A DNA stretch of 64,000 nt from an uncultured Cohaesibacter sp. GTDB taxonomy: Bacteria > Pseudomonadota > Alphaproteobacteria > Rhizobiales > Cohaesibacteraceae. Below, one piece after another: positions 9,412 through 17,418 of this stretch (its first letter is position 1; each line of letters opens with the position of its first letter). The stretch lies in contig NZ_OY781114.1 in NCBI RefSeq assembly GCF_963676485.1, positions 2,992,501 through 3,056,500 on the forward strand, written 5' to 3'. The notes below the pieces were generated by a model that was given only the letters and a program-made list of their open reading frames with translations, did not search any database and was not told the DNA's origin. The position numbers and the translations under genes are program-made.

Positions 9412-10306
9412 TGATGGCCAGCCGCCTTCGACCATTGAGGGACTGCGGGAATTGATGATCAAGGTTGGCCGAGGTCAGAGTGATATCCACCTCGGCCCCA
9501 AAGCACTTGCAGCGTTGGGAAAGATCCTTAATTTACAGGGCGATCCTGCACTCTTTTCGATCACCACACTTGCTGACCGTCTGGAGGTCAATGCTTCGAC
9601 CATTACTCGGCTGGCTCGTAATCTTGGCTATCCGGGCTTTAGCGCCTTTCAGGAGGTATTGATCAAGGCCTCCATATCGTCGCCAGGAGAATTCTATTCT
9701 AAAAAAGCGCAACAGACTCTGCAAAGTCGCGATGCGCCCAGCCTCTCCAAGGTTTCCCAGCTTTGCCATGAGAGCCAGGCGAATATCGATCGCTTGATCG
9801 AAACCTTCGACACCACAGCGTTTGATCATGCTGTGTCGATGATTACCAATGCACCGCGCATTTGCCTTTATGGCATTCGGCAATTTCACGCCTTTGCCAG
9901 TTTTCTCACATATGGCTTGAGGATGATCCGCTCGGATGTGAATTTGTTGGACAGCAATGCTCTGGGATTAGCTGAAGGGATGGCGCAATATTCATCTGAC
10001 GATTTGTTCATTGCGGGCAGTTGTGCTCCTTACTCCGTTCAAACAGTCAATGCGACTCAGGCAGCCCATGAACATGGCATGCAAACATTGGTCATCACGG
10101 ACACTCTTGCTTCTCCACTGGTTAGATTCTCCGATGAAGCACTCTTTTCGCCACATCAGACAAGCTTTATTTCCAACTCCATCTCTACCTTCATGCTTTT
10201 GGCCGAATGCATCATCAACGGGTGTGCAGCCGCCGCACCTGCGGCAACTCAAAAAGCGATTGAAGATAGGGACCGCCTAATAAAAATGATGCAAATTGAA
10301 ATGTAG
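9371..10306 (+). CDS. MurR/RpiR family transcriptional regulator with SIS domain
   Basis: A 311-residue regulator. The N-terminal RpiR helix-turn-helix is seen around residues 60-100 (LADRLEVNASTITRLARNLGYPGF), and the SIS sugar/ligand-binding fold occupies the C-terminal half, starting near ICLYGIRQF. It is the last gene of the ABC/C45 operon and overlaps the hydrolase gene, so it is likely autoregulated through the sites at 6119-6162. RpiR proteins usually sense phosphosugars, but members beside amino-acid transporters are also common, so the inducer is open. The 281 bases after it carry no gene; a run of nine C lies at 10517-10525. Confidence 0.92.
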   Translation: MTHSQTTASTPTGNDGQPPSTIEGLRELMIKVGRGQSDIHLGPKALAALGKILNLQGDPALFSITTLADRLEVNASTITRLARNLGYPGFSAFQEVLIKASISSPGEFYSKKAQQTLQSRDAPSLSKVSQLCHESQANIDRLIETFDTTAFDHAVSMITNAPRICLYGIRQFHAFASFLTYGLRMIRSDVNLLDSNALGLAEGMAQYSSDDLFIAGSCAPYSVQTVNATQAAHEHGMQTLVITDTLASPLVRFSDEALFSPHQTSFISNSISTFMLLAECIINGCAAAAPAATQKAIEDRDRLIKMMQIEM

Positions 10307-10587
10307 AGATTGAGATGTCTGCTGGCACAATCGGCAGCTTCGGACGGATTTCGTTGAAAAAGGGCGCTCGGCAGATTTTATGCGAAAATTCTAGAGTTTG
10401 ATTTCTTACGATGACGTTGGGAAGGGCAGACCTTCTACCCTTCGGTTGAGTTGTTGCTTGATCAACGGCTTTTCAAAACCCTGCGGCGAAGATCAGGCGC
10501 AAGGAACTCAGAAATGCCCCCCCCCATGTTTTTATGATCATCTCTTTCAAGCTGGTCGGATCTATTGAGGCGGCTATGATACTGGCT

Positions 10588-11637
10588 TTATTGTGTTTTC
10601 TTTTCCCGAGACGCTATGGAAGTACTTGAAAGCCGAGGGATCAACGAGGGCATTGCGACCTGAATCCTTTGATCTTCCGGCACATCTTCGCCATCTATAA
10701 GCTCTAGTACAGAGGTTGCAATATGATCAAATGGCACATGAACAGAGGTCATTGGTGTATAGAGATGCGAAACGATAGGGATGTCATTATACCCGACAAG
10801 AGAAACGTCATCGGGAACCGACAATCCAAGGGAATGAATGGCGGCGAATGCACCGATCGCAATGTTATCATTCACCGCGAAGATCGCTGTGGGTGGCTCC
10901 GGGTTGGACATCAGTTTCGTTGCAGCACCGCGTCCCGATTCAATGCCGAATGTGGATTCGACCACCAGCTCTTCATCGACCTTGAGGCCAGCTTCCGCCA
11001 TGGCTTTTCGGAACCCCTTTGTGCGCCCGCAAGCCGTTGATGAGTAGGACGGACCGGCGATTAGGCCAATTCGGGAATGGTTGAGGTCTATCAGGTGTCT
11101 TGTGGCAAGATAGCCACCCAATTCGTCATTGCCGATCGACGACAGGCTTGTTCCGTCGGTTCTCAGAGCGAGAACATATTTGACGCCGCGTTCGGCAAGC
11201 TCTTTGATGAAGGGATCATCATTGCGAGCGGTTGCCAAGACCAGGGCATCCACACCTTTTCCAATCAAGCTGTTCGCAGCTCTTCGCTCTGCCTCAATCG
11301 TTTCGTCTGTGGTTGCTACGATGACGATTTTCCCCGATTTAGCAGCAGCTCTCTGCAGGGCTTCGTAGAGCAATGCCATCACTGTATCCGTAAGGCGGGG
11401 CACGATGAGGCCGATCGTGCTCGTGCTGCCACGACGCAAATTGGCTGCTGAAACATCTCTTACATAGCCGAGTTCTTTGGCGACCCTGCGAACGCGTTGG
11501 GCAACCTCGCTGTTTGAACGTGGGAGCCGCTCATCGAGAAGTCTTGAAACACTGGACTTGGACACACCTGCAGCGCGCGCCACATCAAGAATTGTGACGC
11601 GTGAAGAACGGGCAGTGGTACGAGAATTCTTCGCCAT
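10588..11637 (-). CDS. LacI family transcriptional regulator
   Basis: A 349-residue LacI/GalR repressor from ATG 11637, which has an AGAGGT ribosome site six bases upstream; ATG 11673 is an alternative. The helix-turn-helix TILDVARAAGVSKSSVSRLLD is near residues 15-35, followed by the periplasmic-binding-like effector domain (GLIVPRLTDT onward). It is divergent from the aldolase/TAXI-TRAP operon, with a perfect palindrome between the two genes, so it most likely represses that operon and itself. Inducer unknown. Confidence 0.94.
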   Translation of the reverse strand: MAKNSRTTARSSRVTILDVARAAGVSKSSVSRLLDERLPRSNSEVAQRVRRVAKELGYVRDVSAANLRRGSTSTIGLIVPRLTDTVMALLYEALQRAAAKSGKIVIVATTDETIEAERRAANSLIGKGVDALVLATARNDDPFIKELAERGVKYVLALRTDGTSLSSIGNDELGGYLATRHLIDLNHSRIGLIAGPSYSSTACGRTKGFRKAMAEAGLKVDEELVVESTFGIESGRGAATKLMSNPEPPTAIFAVNDNIAIGAFAAIHSLGLSVPDDVSLVGYNDIPIVSHLYTPMTSVHVPFDHIATSVLELIDGEDVPEDQRIQVAMPSLIPRLSSTSIASREKKTQ

Positions 11638-11714
11638 TTGAGACCTCTGGGTCATGCGGATGATTGATGACATAAAATTCTTATCACCTTGCTCTTGACA
11701 AAAGCAAGCATAAA

Positions 11715-11740
11715 TGGGAACGTTCCCAGTATCGTTCCCA
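11715..11740 (+). promoter_or_regulatory. LacI-type operator in divergent promoter region
   Basis: TGGGAACGTTCCCA at 11715-11728 is a perfect 14-bp palindrome with the central CG typical of LacI-family sites. The half-site CGTTCCCA recurs at 11733-11740. A TTGACA -35-like hexamer lies just upstream at 11695-11700, so a bound repressor would block the rightward promoter. Confidence 0.75.
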
Positions 11741-11772
11741 TGTTTATAGAATTGTTGTGAGAGGAGACAAAA

Positions 11773-12723
11773 ATGCAACCGATGGATCTTAGAGGCCTGA
11801 ACCCGGCCCCGGTTACTGCATTCAACAAAGACGGATCTCTGGATATCGAGGCAAACCGTCGTATCGCCAAATGGCTGGCGTCAATCGAAGGCGTGAAAAG
11901 CCTTGTTATTTTGGGGCATGCCGGTGAGGGTACCTTCCTGAGCGAAGAAGAACGCCTCGAGATGATCAGCCTTTATGCCGATGCAGTGGATGGAGCAATT
12001 CCCATCATTACCGGTATTGTCGGTGAAGGCACCCAGGTTGCTGCTGTGGAAGCTAAGAAATGCAAGGATGCCGGTGCGACCGGTGCGCTTGTTTATCCAA
12101 ACCACGGCTGGCTTCGTTTTGGTTTCCAGAAAGGTGCTCCGCAGGACCGTTACAAAGCGATCTGGGAGAATTCGGGTCTTCAGTGCATCCTGTTCCAGTA
12201 TCCGGATGTTACCAAGGCAAACTATGATCTGGATACGCAGCTGGACATTGCTGCTCAGGAAGGCGTTGTTGCGACCAAGAATGGCGTGCGCAACATGAAA
12301 CGCTGGTATGTTGAAATTCCGGCTCTTAAAGAAGCCAATCCGGACCTTCAGGTGCTTAGCTGCCACGACGAATGGCTGCTTCCTACTATGTTTGATGTAG
12401 ACGGTTTGCTGGTTGGATATGGTAACGTTGCTCCTGAGCTGCTTGTCAAACTGATCGCAGCGGGTAAAGCTCAGGATTATCCTGAAGCACGCAAGGTATT
12501 TGAACAGATGATGCCGATCACACGTACGGTTTATCACCGTGGTTCTCATATGGAAGGAACCGTTGCGTTGAAAATCGCGCTGATGGGCCGTGGTGTCCTT
12601 GATCATGCTACCGTGCGTGAGCCGCTTAAGCCACTTGGCAAGGCAGCCGAAGAAGAAATCTTTGCTGCACTCAAAGCTTCCGGCATCGACCCTGTCGATC
12701 CAAAGCTGCTTGAGGCGCTTTGA
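11773..12723 (+). CDS. Dihydrodipicolinate synthase/N-acetylneuraminate lyase family protein
   Basis: Class I aldolase of the DapA/NanA superfamily, 316 residues. The N-terminal PAPVTAFNKDGSLD and the GHAGEGTFLS segment (where DapA has GTTGE) mark the pyruvate/keto-acid site, and the Schiff-base lysine is in VATKNGV near residue 168. In this operon it probably cleaves or dehydrates a sugar acid or keto acid brought in by the TAXI-TRAP system, rather than making lysine precursors (inference). First gene of the operon, preceded by GAGAGGAG. Confidence 0.9.
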   Translation: MQPMDLRGLNPAPVTAFNKDGSLDIEANRRIAKWLASIEGVKSLVILGHAGEGTFLSEEERLEMISLYADAVDGAIPIITGIVGEGTQVAAVEAKKCKDAGATGALVYPNHGWLRFGFQKGAPQDRYKAIWENSGLQCILFQYPDVTKANYDLDTQLDIAAQEGVVATKNGVRNMKRWYVEIPALKEANPDLQVLSCHDEWLLPTMFDVDGLLVGYGNVAPELLVKLIAAGKAQDYPEARKVFEQMMPITRTVYHRGSHMEGTVALKIALMGRGVLDHATVREPLKPLGKAAEEEIFAALKASGIDPVDPKLLEAL

Positions 12724-12731
12724 TGCCTGTA

Positions 12732-12754
12732 TCCCCCATGCTCGTCATGGGGGA
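12732..12754 (+). other. Intercistronic hairpin between aldolase and TAXI receptor genes
   Basis: TCCCCCATG (12732-12740) and CATGGGGGA (12746-12754) form a perfect 9-bp stem with a 5-base loop. There is no T-run, so it is more likely an mRNA-stability or processing element than a terminator. Confidence 0.6.
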
Positions 12755-12778
12755 AATCTATTCTGGGAGGAATTTTAA

Positions 12779-13777
12779 ATGTTTGGAAAGTTTTCAAAAC
12801 TGGCTCAATCAACGATTGCAGCCATCGCGCTTGTCGGGATCGGGTGTTCATCCGCTTCTGCAGACGAACTGCGAATTGGCGCCATGCGAGAAGGTAGCGC
12901 CTGGTATGTATTCGCAGCGACTTTGGAGCAAATGATCGAATCTTTGGACGGCACCGAAATCGAAGTGATTGCCCGTGGGGGCGGTGTTGCAAATCCAATG
13001 GTCGTTCAGGCGGGTAAGGCCGACATCGCTCTTTCAAATGTGGCAAGTGCTATCTGGGCCTATGAAGGGTCGGAGGTTTATGGCGGTAAAAAAGCGCCCG
13101 ATATCCGAGCTCTCGTTGGTGGACTGAACGACGTTTATGTCGGCGCAATTGCTCGCAAGGCTTATCTCGACGAAGTCGGCACGACCGACATGAAAGAAAT
13201 CTTCACCTCGGGGAAACCAGTTCGTGTCCTGATGAAACCGGTCGGCTCAAGCGCCGTTCCTGTCGCCCATATGGTTTTTGATTCCCTTGGCACCAGCGTA
13301 GACAAGATCAAAGAAGACGGTGGCGATGTGATCCAGGTAGGGGCTGGCCAAATTGCCGATGAAATGCGCAACGGCAAGGCAGATATCTATTTCGACACGA
13401 TCCTCAAAGGCCATCCTACCATCACGGAAGTTTCGTTGACGGCTGATGTCAAGTTTCTTGATTTGCCGGAAGAGACGCAAAAATACATCGAGAGTCATGG
13501 ATTGAAAGTCGGGAGTTTCGGTCCTTGGTTCAGCGGTCAAGACGGGCCTACGATCGGTGCGAATATCGGAACCGAACTGATAGCCAGTGCGTCTCTAAGC
13601 GATGATATGGCTTACAAGATCACCAAAACCCTTATCGAAAATGCCGACATATTGAAGGAATCACATGGCGCTTGGAAGAATTTCGACCCATCCAAGGCAT
13701 GGCTTCCTGAAAATACGGGTATCCCGCTTCATCCGGGTGCGGAGCGCTACTATCGCGAAGTCGGTTTGATGAAATAA
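12779..13777 (+). CDS. TAXI family TRAP transporter solute-binding subunit
   Basis: Periplasmic TAXI-type receptor of 332 residues with a signal peptide (residues 1-29, ending SSASA). Early residues DELRIGAMREGSAWYVFAA and the GVANPMVVQAGKADIALSN segment are typical of the family. The strong GGGAGGA ribosome site fits a receptor needed in excess. It pairs with the fused permease downstream; no separate small membrane subunit is needed. Ligand unknown, but TAXI receptors often take carboxylates. Confidence 0.92.
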   Translation: MFGKFSKLAQSTIAAIALVGIGCSSASADELRIGAMREGSAWYVFAATLEQMIESLDGTEIEVIARGGGVANPMVVQAGKADIALSNVASAIWAYEGSEVYGGKKAPDIRALVGGLNDVYVGAIARKAYLDEVGTTDMKEIFTSGKPVRVLMKPVGSSAVPVAHMVFDSLGTSVDKIKEDGGDVIQVGAGQIADEMRNGKADIYFDTILKGHPTITEVSLTADVKFLDLPEETQKYIESHGLKVGSFGPWFSGQDGPTIGANIGTELIASASLSDDMAYKITKTLIENADILKESHGAWKNFDPSKAWLPENTGIPLHPGAERYYREVGLMK

Positions 13778-13790
13778 GTCCCCGCAGAAA

Positions 13791-13836
13791 AGATCAGACG
13801 CCACTTATTCTTGAGACATGTGCTGGTGTCTGATCT
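13791..13836 (+). other. Intercistronic inverted repeat after TAXI receptor gene
   Basis: AGATCAGACGCCA (13791-13803) pairs with TGGTGTCTGATCT (13824-13836), 13 bp with one G-T, around a 20-base loop. No T-run follows. Likely protects the receptor message or lowers read-through to the permease gene. Confidence 0.6.
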
Positions 13837-13866
13837 CAATCCCTGTATTTTGTTTCGGAGGAAATC

Positions 13867-15813
13867 ATGTCCGCTGTAGCTGCTGAGAGCAGTAAGGGTA
13901 TCGCGCGGAAAGTGGCGTTTCTAATTGGTCTGCTATTTGTGGCCTTTCAGATTTGGGTTCTTTACGACCCTCAACAGCCTCTTTTTTCACGCCCACTTCA
14001 CCTCTCTTTCGCCCTTTTGCTTCTGTTTCTATATAAGCCGCTTGAAGCGGATCGGCTGCCTCGCTGGGTTCGACTGTCGATTGACAGCTTTGTCTTGCTC
14101 GCCACCTTGGGCGTTTGTGCCTACTATTTGCTGGCCTATGACAGACTAACGACCCGAATGGAGAATGTTTCTCCAATCTTTACCGTTGACATTGTCGCCG
14201 GGTCCGCCCTTGTTCTCCTCTTGCTGGAAGGGGCTCGCCGTGCAGTCGGCATGATACTGGTCTATGTTCTGGCTGTCTTTATCCTCTATGCCCTGTTTGG
14301 CGGATATCTGCCAGGTTGGATCGGCTTTCGCGGGTTCATGATGGACGAAGCCATTGAAATCGTTTCGATGACAACGGCTGGCGTACTGGGGATCACGACC
14401 TCGACATCGGTCAGCTTCATCTTCTATTTCATTCTGTTTGGTGCTTTCTACAGCGCTGTGGGTGGTGGTCAGCTCTTTATCGATCTGGCCATTCGCGTTG
14501 CAGGGCGCGCGACGGGAGGAACCGCAAAGGCTGCCATTCTCGGCTCAAGCCTTATGGGGTCAATCTCGGGAAGCGCGGTGGCGAATGTGGTCTCTACCGG
14601 CGTATTCACTATTCCATTGATGAAGCGCACGGGGTTGGCTGACTATCGGGCCGCTGGCGTGGAAGCCATTGCGTCGACCGGTGGCCAGTTGATGCCTCCC
14701 GTGATGGGGGTTGCAGCCTTTGTCATGGCAGAAATGCTCGGCATGCCTTATCCAAGTCTTGCTCTTGCCGGTCTTATTCCCGCACTTGCTTTCTATTTCT
14801 CGCTGCTTCTGGTGGTCGATTTGACAGCTCGTCGTGAAGGCATCCGTGCTCTGACCGAAGAAGAAGTCAATGCGACGGCTCCCATTCTGCCCCGCTTGCA
14901 CCTGATCCTGCCTCCCATCATTCTTGTCTTCATGCTGGTTTCAGGCTATTCGGCCGCCTATGCAGCGGTTGGGGCGTCTGTTGCCTCTCTGGTGGTTCCG
15001 TTCCTGCGTCGTTCTACGTGGATCGGTCGGTCTGAACTGACCGATGCGCTTCGCAATGCCCCCAAACAAGCCGCTGAAGTTGCCGTTCCGATTGCCGCAA
15101 TTGGTATTGTTATTGCCGTTGCTGTCCAGTCAAATCTGGCTTTGAAATTTGCAGGATCTCTGGTCAGTCTCGCTGAAGGCTCAATCTATGCCTCTCTGGC
15201 GCTGGCAATGGTTGGCTGCATCATCATGGGCATGGGGCTGCCGACGGTTGCCGCCTATATCATCGGTGCTGTGCTGTTCGTGCCTGCAATCCAGAAACTG
15301 GGCATTGAGCCTCTGGCTGCGCACTTCTTCATCTTCTACTATTGCGTCCTGTCAATGGTAACACCGCCTGTCGCGCTTGCTTCCTTCGCAGCCGCGGCTG
15401 TCGGAAAGGCGCCCGCCGTCAAAACCGGCTTTGCCGCCTTCGGGTTGTCATTGGTGGCCTTCTTCGTTCCCTTTGGTTTCGTGTTTGACATGGGCGTTCT
15501 GGCCCAGGGAAGCTACGGAACGATCGCGGTCAGCGCTGCGAGTTTGTTCGGGGCGACAGCTTTGTGGGCCGTGGCATTCGGTGGATGGTGTTTACGTCCG
15601 CTAGCACTTCCTACAAGACTGCTGATTGGGTTGTCAGGTTTGACCGCCGTTATTGCACCAGCAGAGTCTATCTATTGGTATGCAGGTATGCTTGCTGGTT
15701 GGGGGCTGGTTATCCTCTTGGTCCTGATCGCAAAACTTGCTCCCGGAGCAAGCACGCGCGGTTTGTTCAGTAATCCTCCCCAAGGCGCTGATGGTTTAGC
15801 CCCAAAAGCCTGA
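13867..15813 (+). CDS. TRAP transporter permease, fused small and large subunits (TAXI type)
   Basis: A 648-residue multi-pass inner-membrane protein. The N-terminal part carries the four-helix DctQ-like section and the rest a DctM-like ion-coupled channel, as in TAXI-class fused permeases. Conserved stretches include GSSLMGSISGSAVANVVSTG and MGMGLPTVAAY with the following YYCVLSMVTPPVA. A hydrophobic C-terminal extension follows. It forms the transporter with the receptor encoded just upstream. Preceded by CGGAGG. Confidence 0.94.
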   Translation: MSAVAAESSKGIARKVAFLIGLLFVAFQIWVLYDPQQPLFSRPLHLSFALLLLFLYKPLEADRLPRWVRLSIDSFVLLATLGVCAYYLLAYDRLTTRMENVSPIFTVDIVAGSALVLLLLEGARRAVGMILVYVLAVFILYALFGGYLPGWIGFRGFMMDEAIEIVSMTTAGVLGITTSTSVSFIFYFILFGAFYSAVGGGQLFIDLAIRVAGRATGGTAKAAILGSSLMGSISGSAVANVVSTGVFTIPLMKRTGLADYRAAGVEAIASTGGQLMPPVMGVAAFVMAEMLGMPYPSLALAGLIPALAFYFSLLLVVDLTARREGIRALTEEEVNATAPILPRLHLILPPIILVFMLVSGYSAAYAAVGASVASLVVPFLRRSTWIGRSELTDALRNAPKQAAEVAVPIAAIGIVIAVAVQSNLALKFAGSLVSLAEGSIYASLALAMVGCIIMGMGLPTVAAYIIGAVLFVPAIQKLGIEPLAAHFFIFYYCVLSMVTPPVALASFAAAAVGKAPAVKTGFAAFGLSLVAFFVPFGFVFDMGVLAQGSYGTIAVSAASLFGATALWAVAFGGWCLRPLALPTRLLIGLSGLTAVIAPAESIYWYAGMLAGWGLVILLVLIAKLAPGASTRGLFSNPPQGADGLAPKA

Positions 15814-15873
15814 GCGCTAGGTCCGGCGGCCAACGTCGGGCCACTTTTTCATTGAAACAAGGAGGGACTTCCT

Positions 15874-16161
15874 ATGTCTGCACTTTGGATTGCGAACATC
15901 TCTGTGTCTGATCCCGTTGCATTTGCTGAATATTCAAAACGGGCAGGGCCTGCGATCGCCAAGCATGGCGGGGTCTTTCTGGCAAGAGGTGGCGCTTTTG
16001 AGCAATTGGAAGGGCGAGAATGGCCACGCAATGTTGTTGTGCGCTTTGAAAGCATAGAGGCTGCAAGAAACTGCTATCACTCAGAAGAGTATCAAGAGGC
16101 GATTTCCTACGCACGCGGTGCATCAGAAAGACAACTCGTCGTCGTTGAAGAGCTCTCATAA
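15874..16161 (+). CDS. DUF1330 domain-containing protein
   Basis: Small 95-residue protein of the DUF1330 ferredoxin-like (dimeric alpha/beta barrel) family. The opening ALWIANISVSDPVAFAEYSK and the closing RFESIEAARNCYHSEEYQEA are the family pattern. It is the last gene of the LacI-controlled operon, behind an AAGGAGG ribosome site. The biochemical role of the family is unsettled; here it may handle the same keto acid as the aldolase (weak inference). Confidence 0.9.
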   Translation: MSALWIANISVSDPVAFAEYSKRAGPAIAKHGGVFLARGGAFEQLEGREWPRNVVVRFESIEAARNCYHSEEYQEAISYARGASERQLVVVEELS

Positions 16162-16209
16162 CGACGGGTCTTCAAAAGAGACGACCTTCCTTCAATCAAT
16201 CACATTCGC

Positions 16210-16250
16210 AAAAGCCGCCGATGATTCGGATGATCATTTCGGCGGCTTTT
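16210..16250 (+). terminator. Strong rho-independent terminator of the TAXI-TRAP operon
   Basis: AAAAGCCGCCGA (16210-16221) and TCGGCGGCTTTT (16239-16250) form a perfect 12-bp stem with a U-tail, 48 bases after the DUF1330 stop. Confidence 0.88.
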
Positions 16251-16280
16251 ACGTTGGTAAAGACCAAGGTCTTCAGTTAA

Positions 16281-16420
16281 AGAAGCAGCATTCTGAAGCC
16301 ATGCCGGCAAACGGGGAGTGCAAGGCGACAGTCATCATTATTTGCATGGCCAGATAGGGCCGCGACTGCTCTTCATTAGCTTGGGTGATCGTTTTCAATT
16401 GGTGATGAGCAGCCTCAACC
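16281..16420 (+). repeat. Dispersed intergenic repeat, degenerate copy 1
   Basis: Poor copy of the dispersed repeat described in the findings. Recognisable parts are GGGCCGCGACTGC near 16358-16370 and the GGTGATCGTTTTCAATTGGTG tail region. It occupies most of the gap after the operon terminator. Confidence 0.45.
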
Positions 16421-16519
16421 TCTCGGAATCCCAACTTACTAGGCCAAACCTATTGCAAGGCCCAAATGTTCCTTCTATGTTCCAATTGTAATACATAAGA
16501 AGGGAAGAGCCGACTAACA

Positions 16520-16738
16520 ATGCGACAGCCTCTACGAACCAAAGCAATCGAAGTCTGCAACGACAAGATCGCAAAGAAAGGCGAGACGGTGGGCCTTTCT
16601 TTCTATGCATTCTTTGCAAACAAAAATGATGATCCAGAGCTTCTTATGGAAGCCGCTGAATGGTGGATCAAAACACACCAACTTGATCATTTTGAGTAGG
16701 CCGTAAAAATCCGAGACATGATCCGTTCGGGAGCTTGA
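16520..16738 (+). pseudogene. Small DUF6500-like protein gene with premature amber stop
   Basis: From ATG 16520 a 59-residue frame runs to TAG at 16697. It contains GLSFYAFFANKNDDPELLME and ends LDHFE. Directly after the TAG the same frame continues AVKIRDMI to a natural TGA at 16736-16738. From memory the family has a lysine at this point (DHFEKAVKIRDM), so AAG to TAG is the simplest reading. The 59-residue product may still be made. Family assignment rests on recall of the motif and is moderate. Confidence 0.55.
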
Positions 16739-16998
16739 GCAACGGCAGCTTTTTCCGCATAGTGTGAATTCAAGGATAGCGCAGCCCATTCCTGCCTGCA
16801 GACACAGTAGCTTTTTAGGGATAGAAAAGCAGAGCCAAATCAAGCCACACTGTCCAAGAAAAACAGTGGCTAAAGCGCGAGATGAGTGGGCCGATTGAAT
16901 CTGCGACTTGTGCAGACTGAAAAGGCGCCAGGCTAATGCGGACATAAACGCCTAGTGCGTCTCACATCTATCTTTCTGAAGTGTTGAGTAAATTTGGG

Positions 16999-17040
16999 TG
17001 GCGGAGGAGGGACTTGAACCCCCGACACGCGGATTATGAT
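16999..17040 (-). other. 3' half of a tRNA-Met(CAT) gene, likely attachment-site remnant
   Basis: On the minus strand, 42 bases match the 3' half of a tRNA: anticodon loop ATCATAA (anticodon CAT), anticodon stem strand TCCGC, variable loop GTGTC, T arm GGGGG-TTCAAGT-CCCTC, acceptor strand CTCCGCC and discriminator A. Upstream of the loop the sequence diverges at once, so no D arm or 5' acceptor strand exists. tRNA 3' halves of this kind are left by integrases that recombine in the anticodon loop. From the orientation the element should lie to its right, where the defence genes are. No intact copy was found in the window. Confidence 0.75.
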
Positions 17041-17418
17041 AAGTCGGTTTTGGTTGAAAATACAATTAGATAGACACAATTATGGTCGTAAAACTCTATC
17101 CATAAATCAAAGAGATACAAGCGAAGATGTAAAACAGCTTTTGATTTTGTTATTGGTAACAAGGGCGGGGAGTGTGAATTCGCTGCGGTCGAAGCGAATG
17201 ACCGAAACGAGACCGATTCGGACCGACTGCTTTTCGGGCGACAAACTCGCTAAGCCGTCGAAAATGATTGCCTAGTCATTGTTGAACGTCGCCTGGTGAG
17301 CTTGCCTGAAATCTTCGATTGTCAGGTTACAACCCAACAAGTATGCTCGCTGTGACTGTGAGACGAACGCCGAAAGATTGGCATCTAGCCCAGTGGCACG
17401 AGAATATCGGGGGGAATA
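17041..17418. other. Gene-free stretch between tRNA fragment and defence operon
   Basis: I see no supported gene. An AT-rich part (17041-17150) gives way to GC-rich sequence leading into the first defence gene. A promoter is expected here but no clear pair of hexamers stands out. Confidence 0.4.

Noticed and set aside
16532-16945. 137-codon minus-strand frame
   Set aside because: It is antisense to the DUF6500-like frame, whose sequence is much more protein-like.
16740-16960. Possible reverse-orientation copy of the dispersed repeat
   Set aside because: Only one short box (CAGGAATGGG on the minus strand) fits; the ordered set of boxes is absent.
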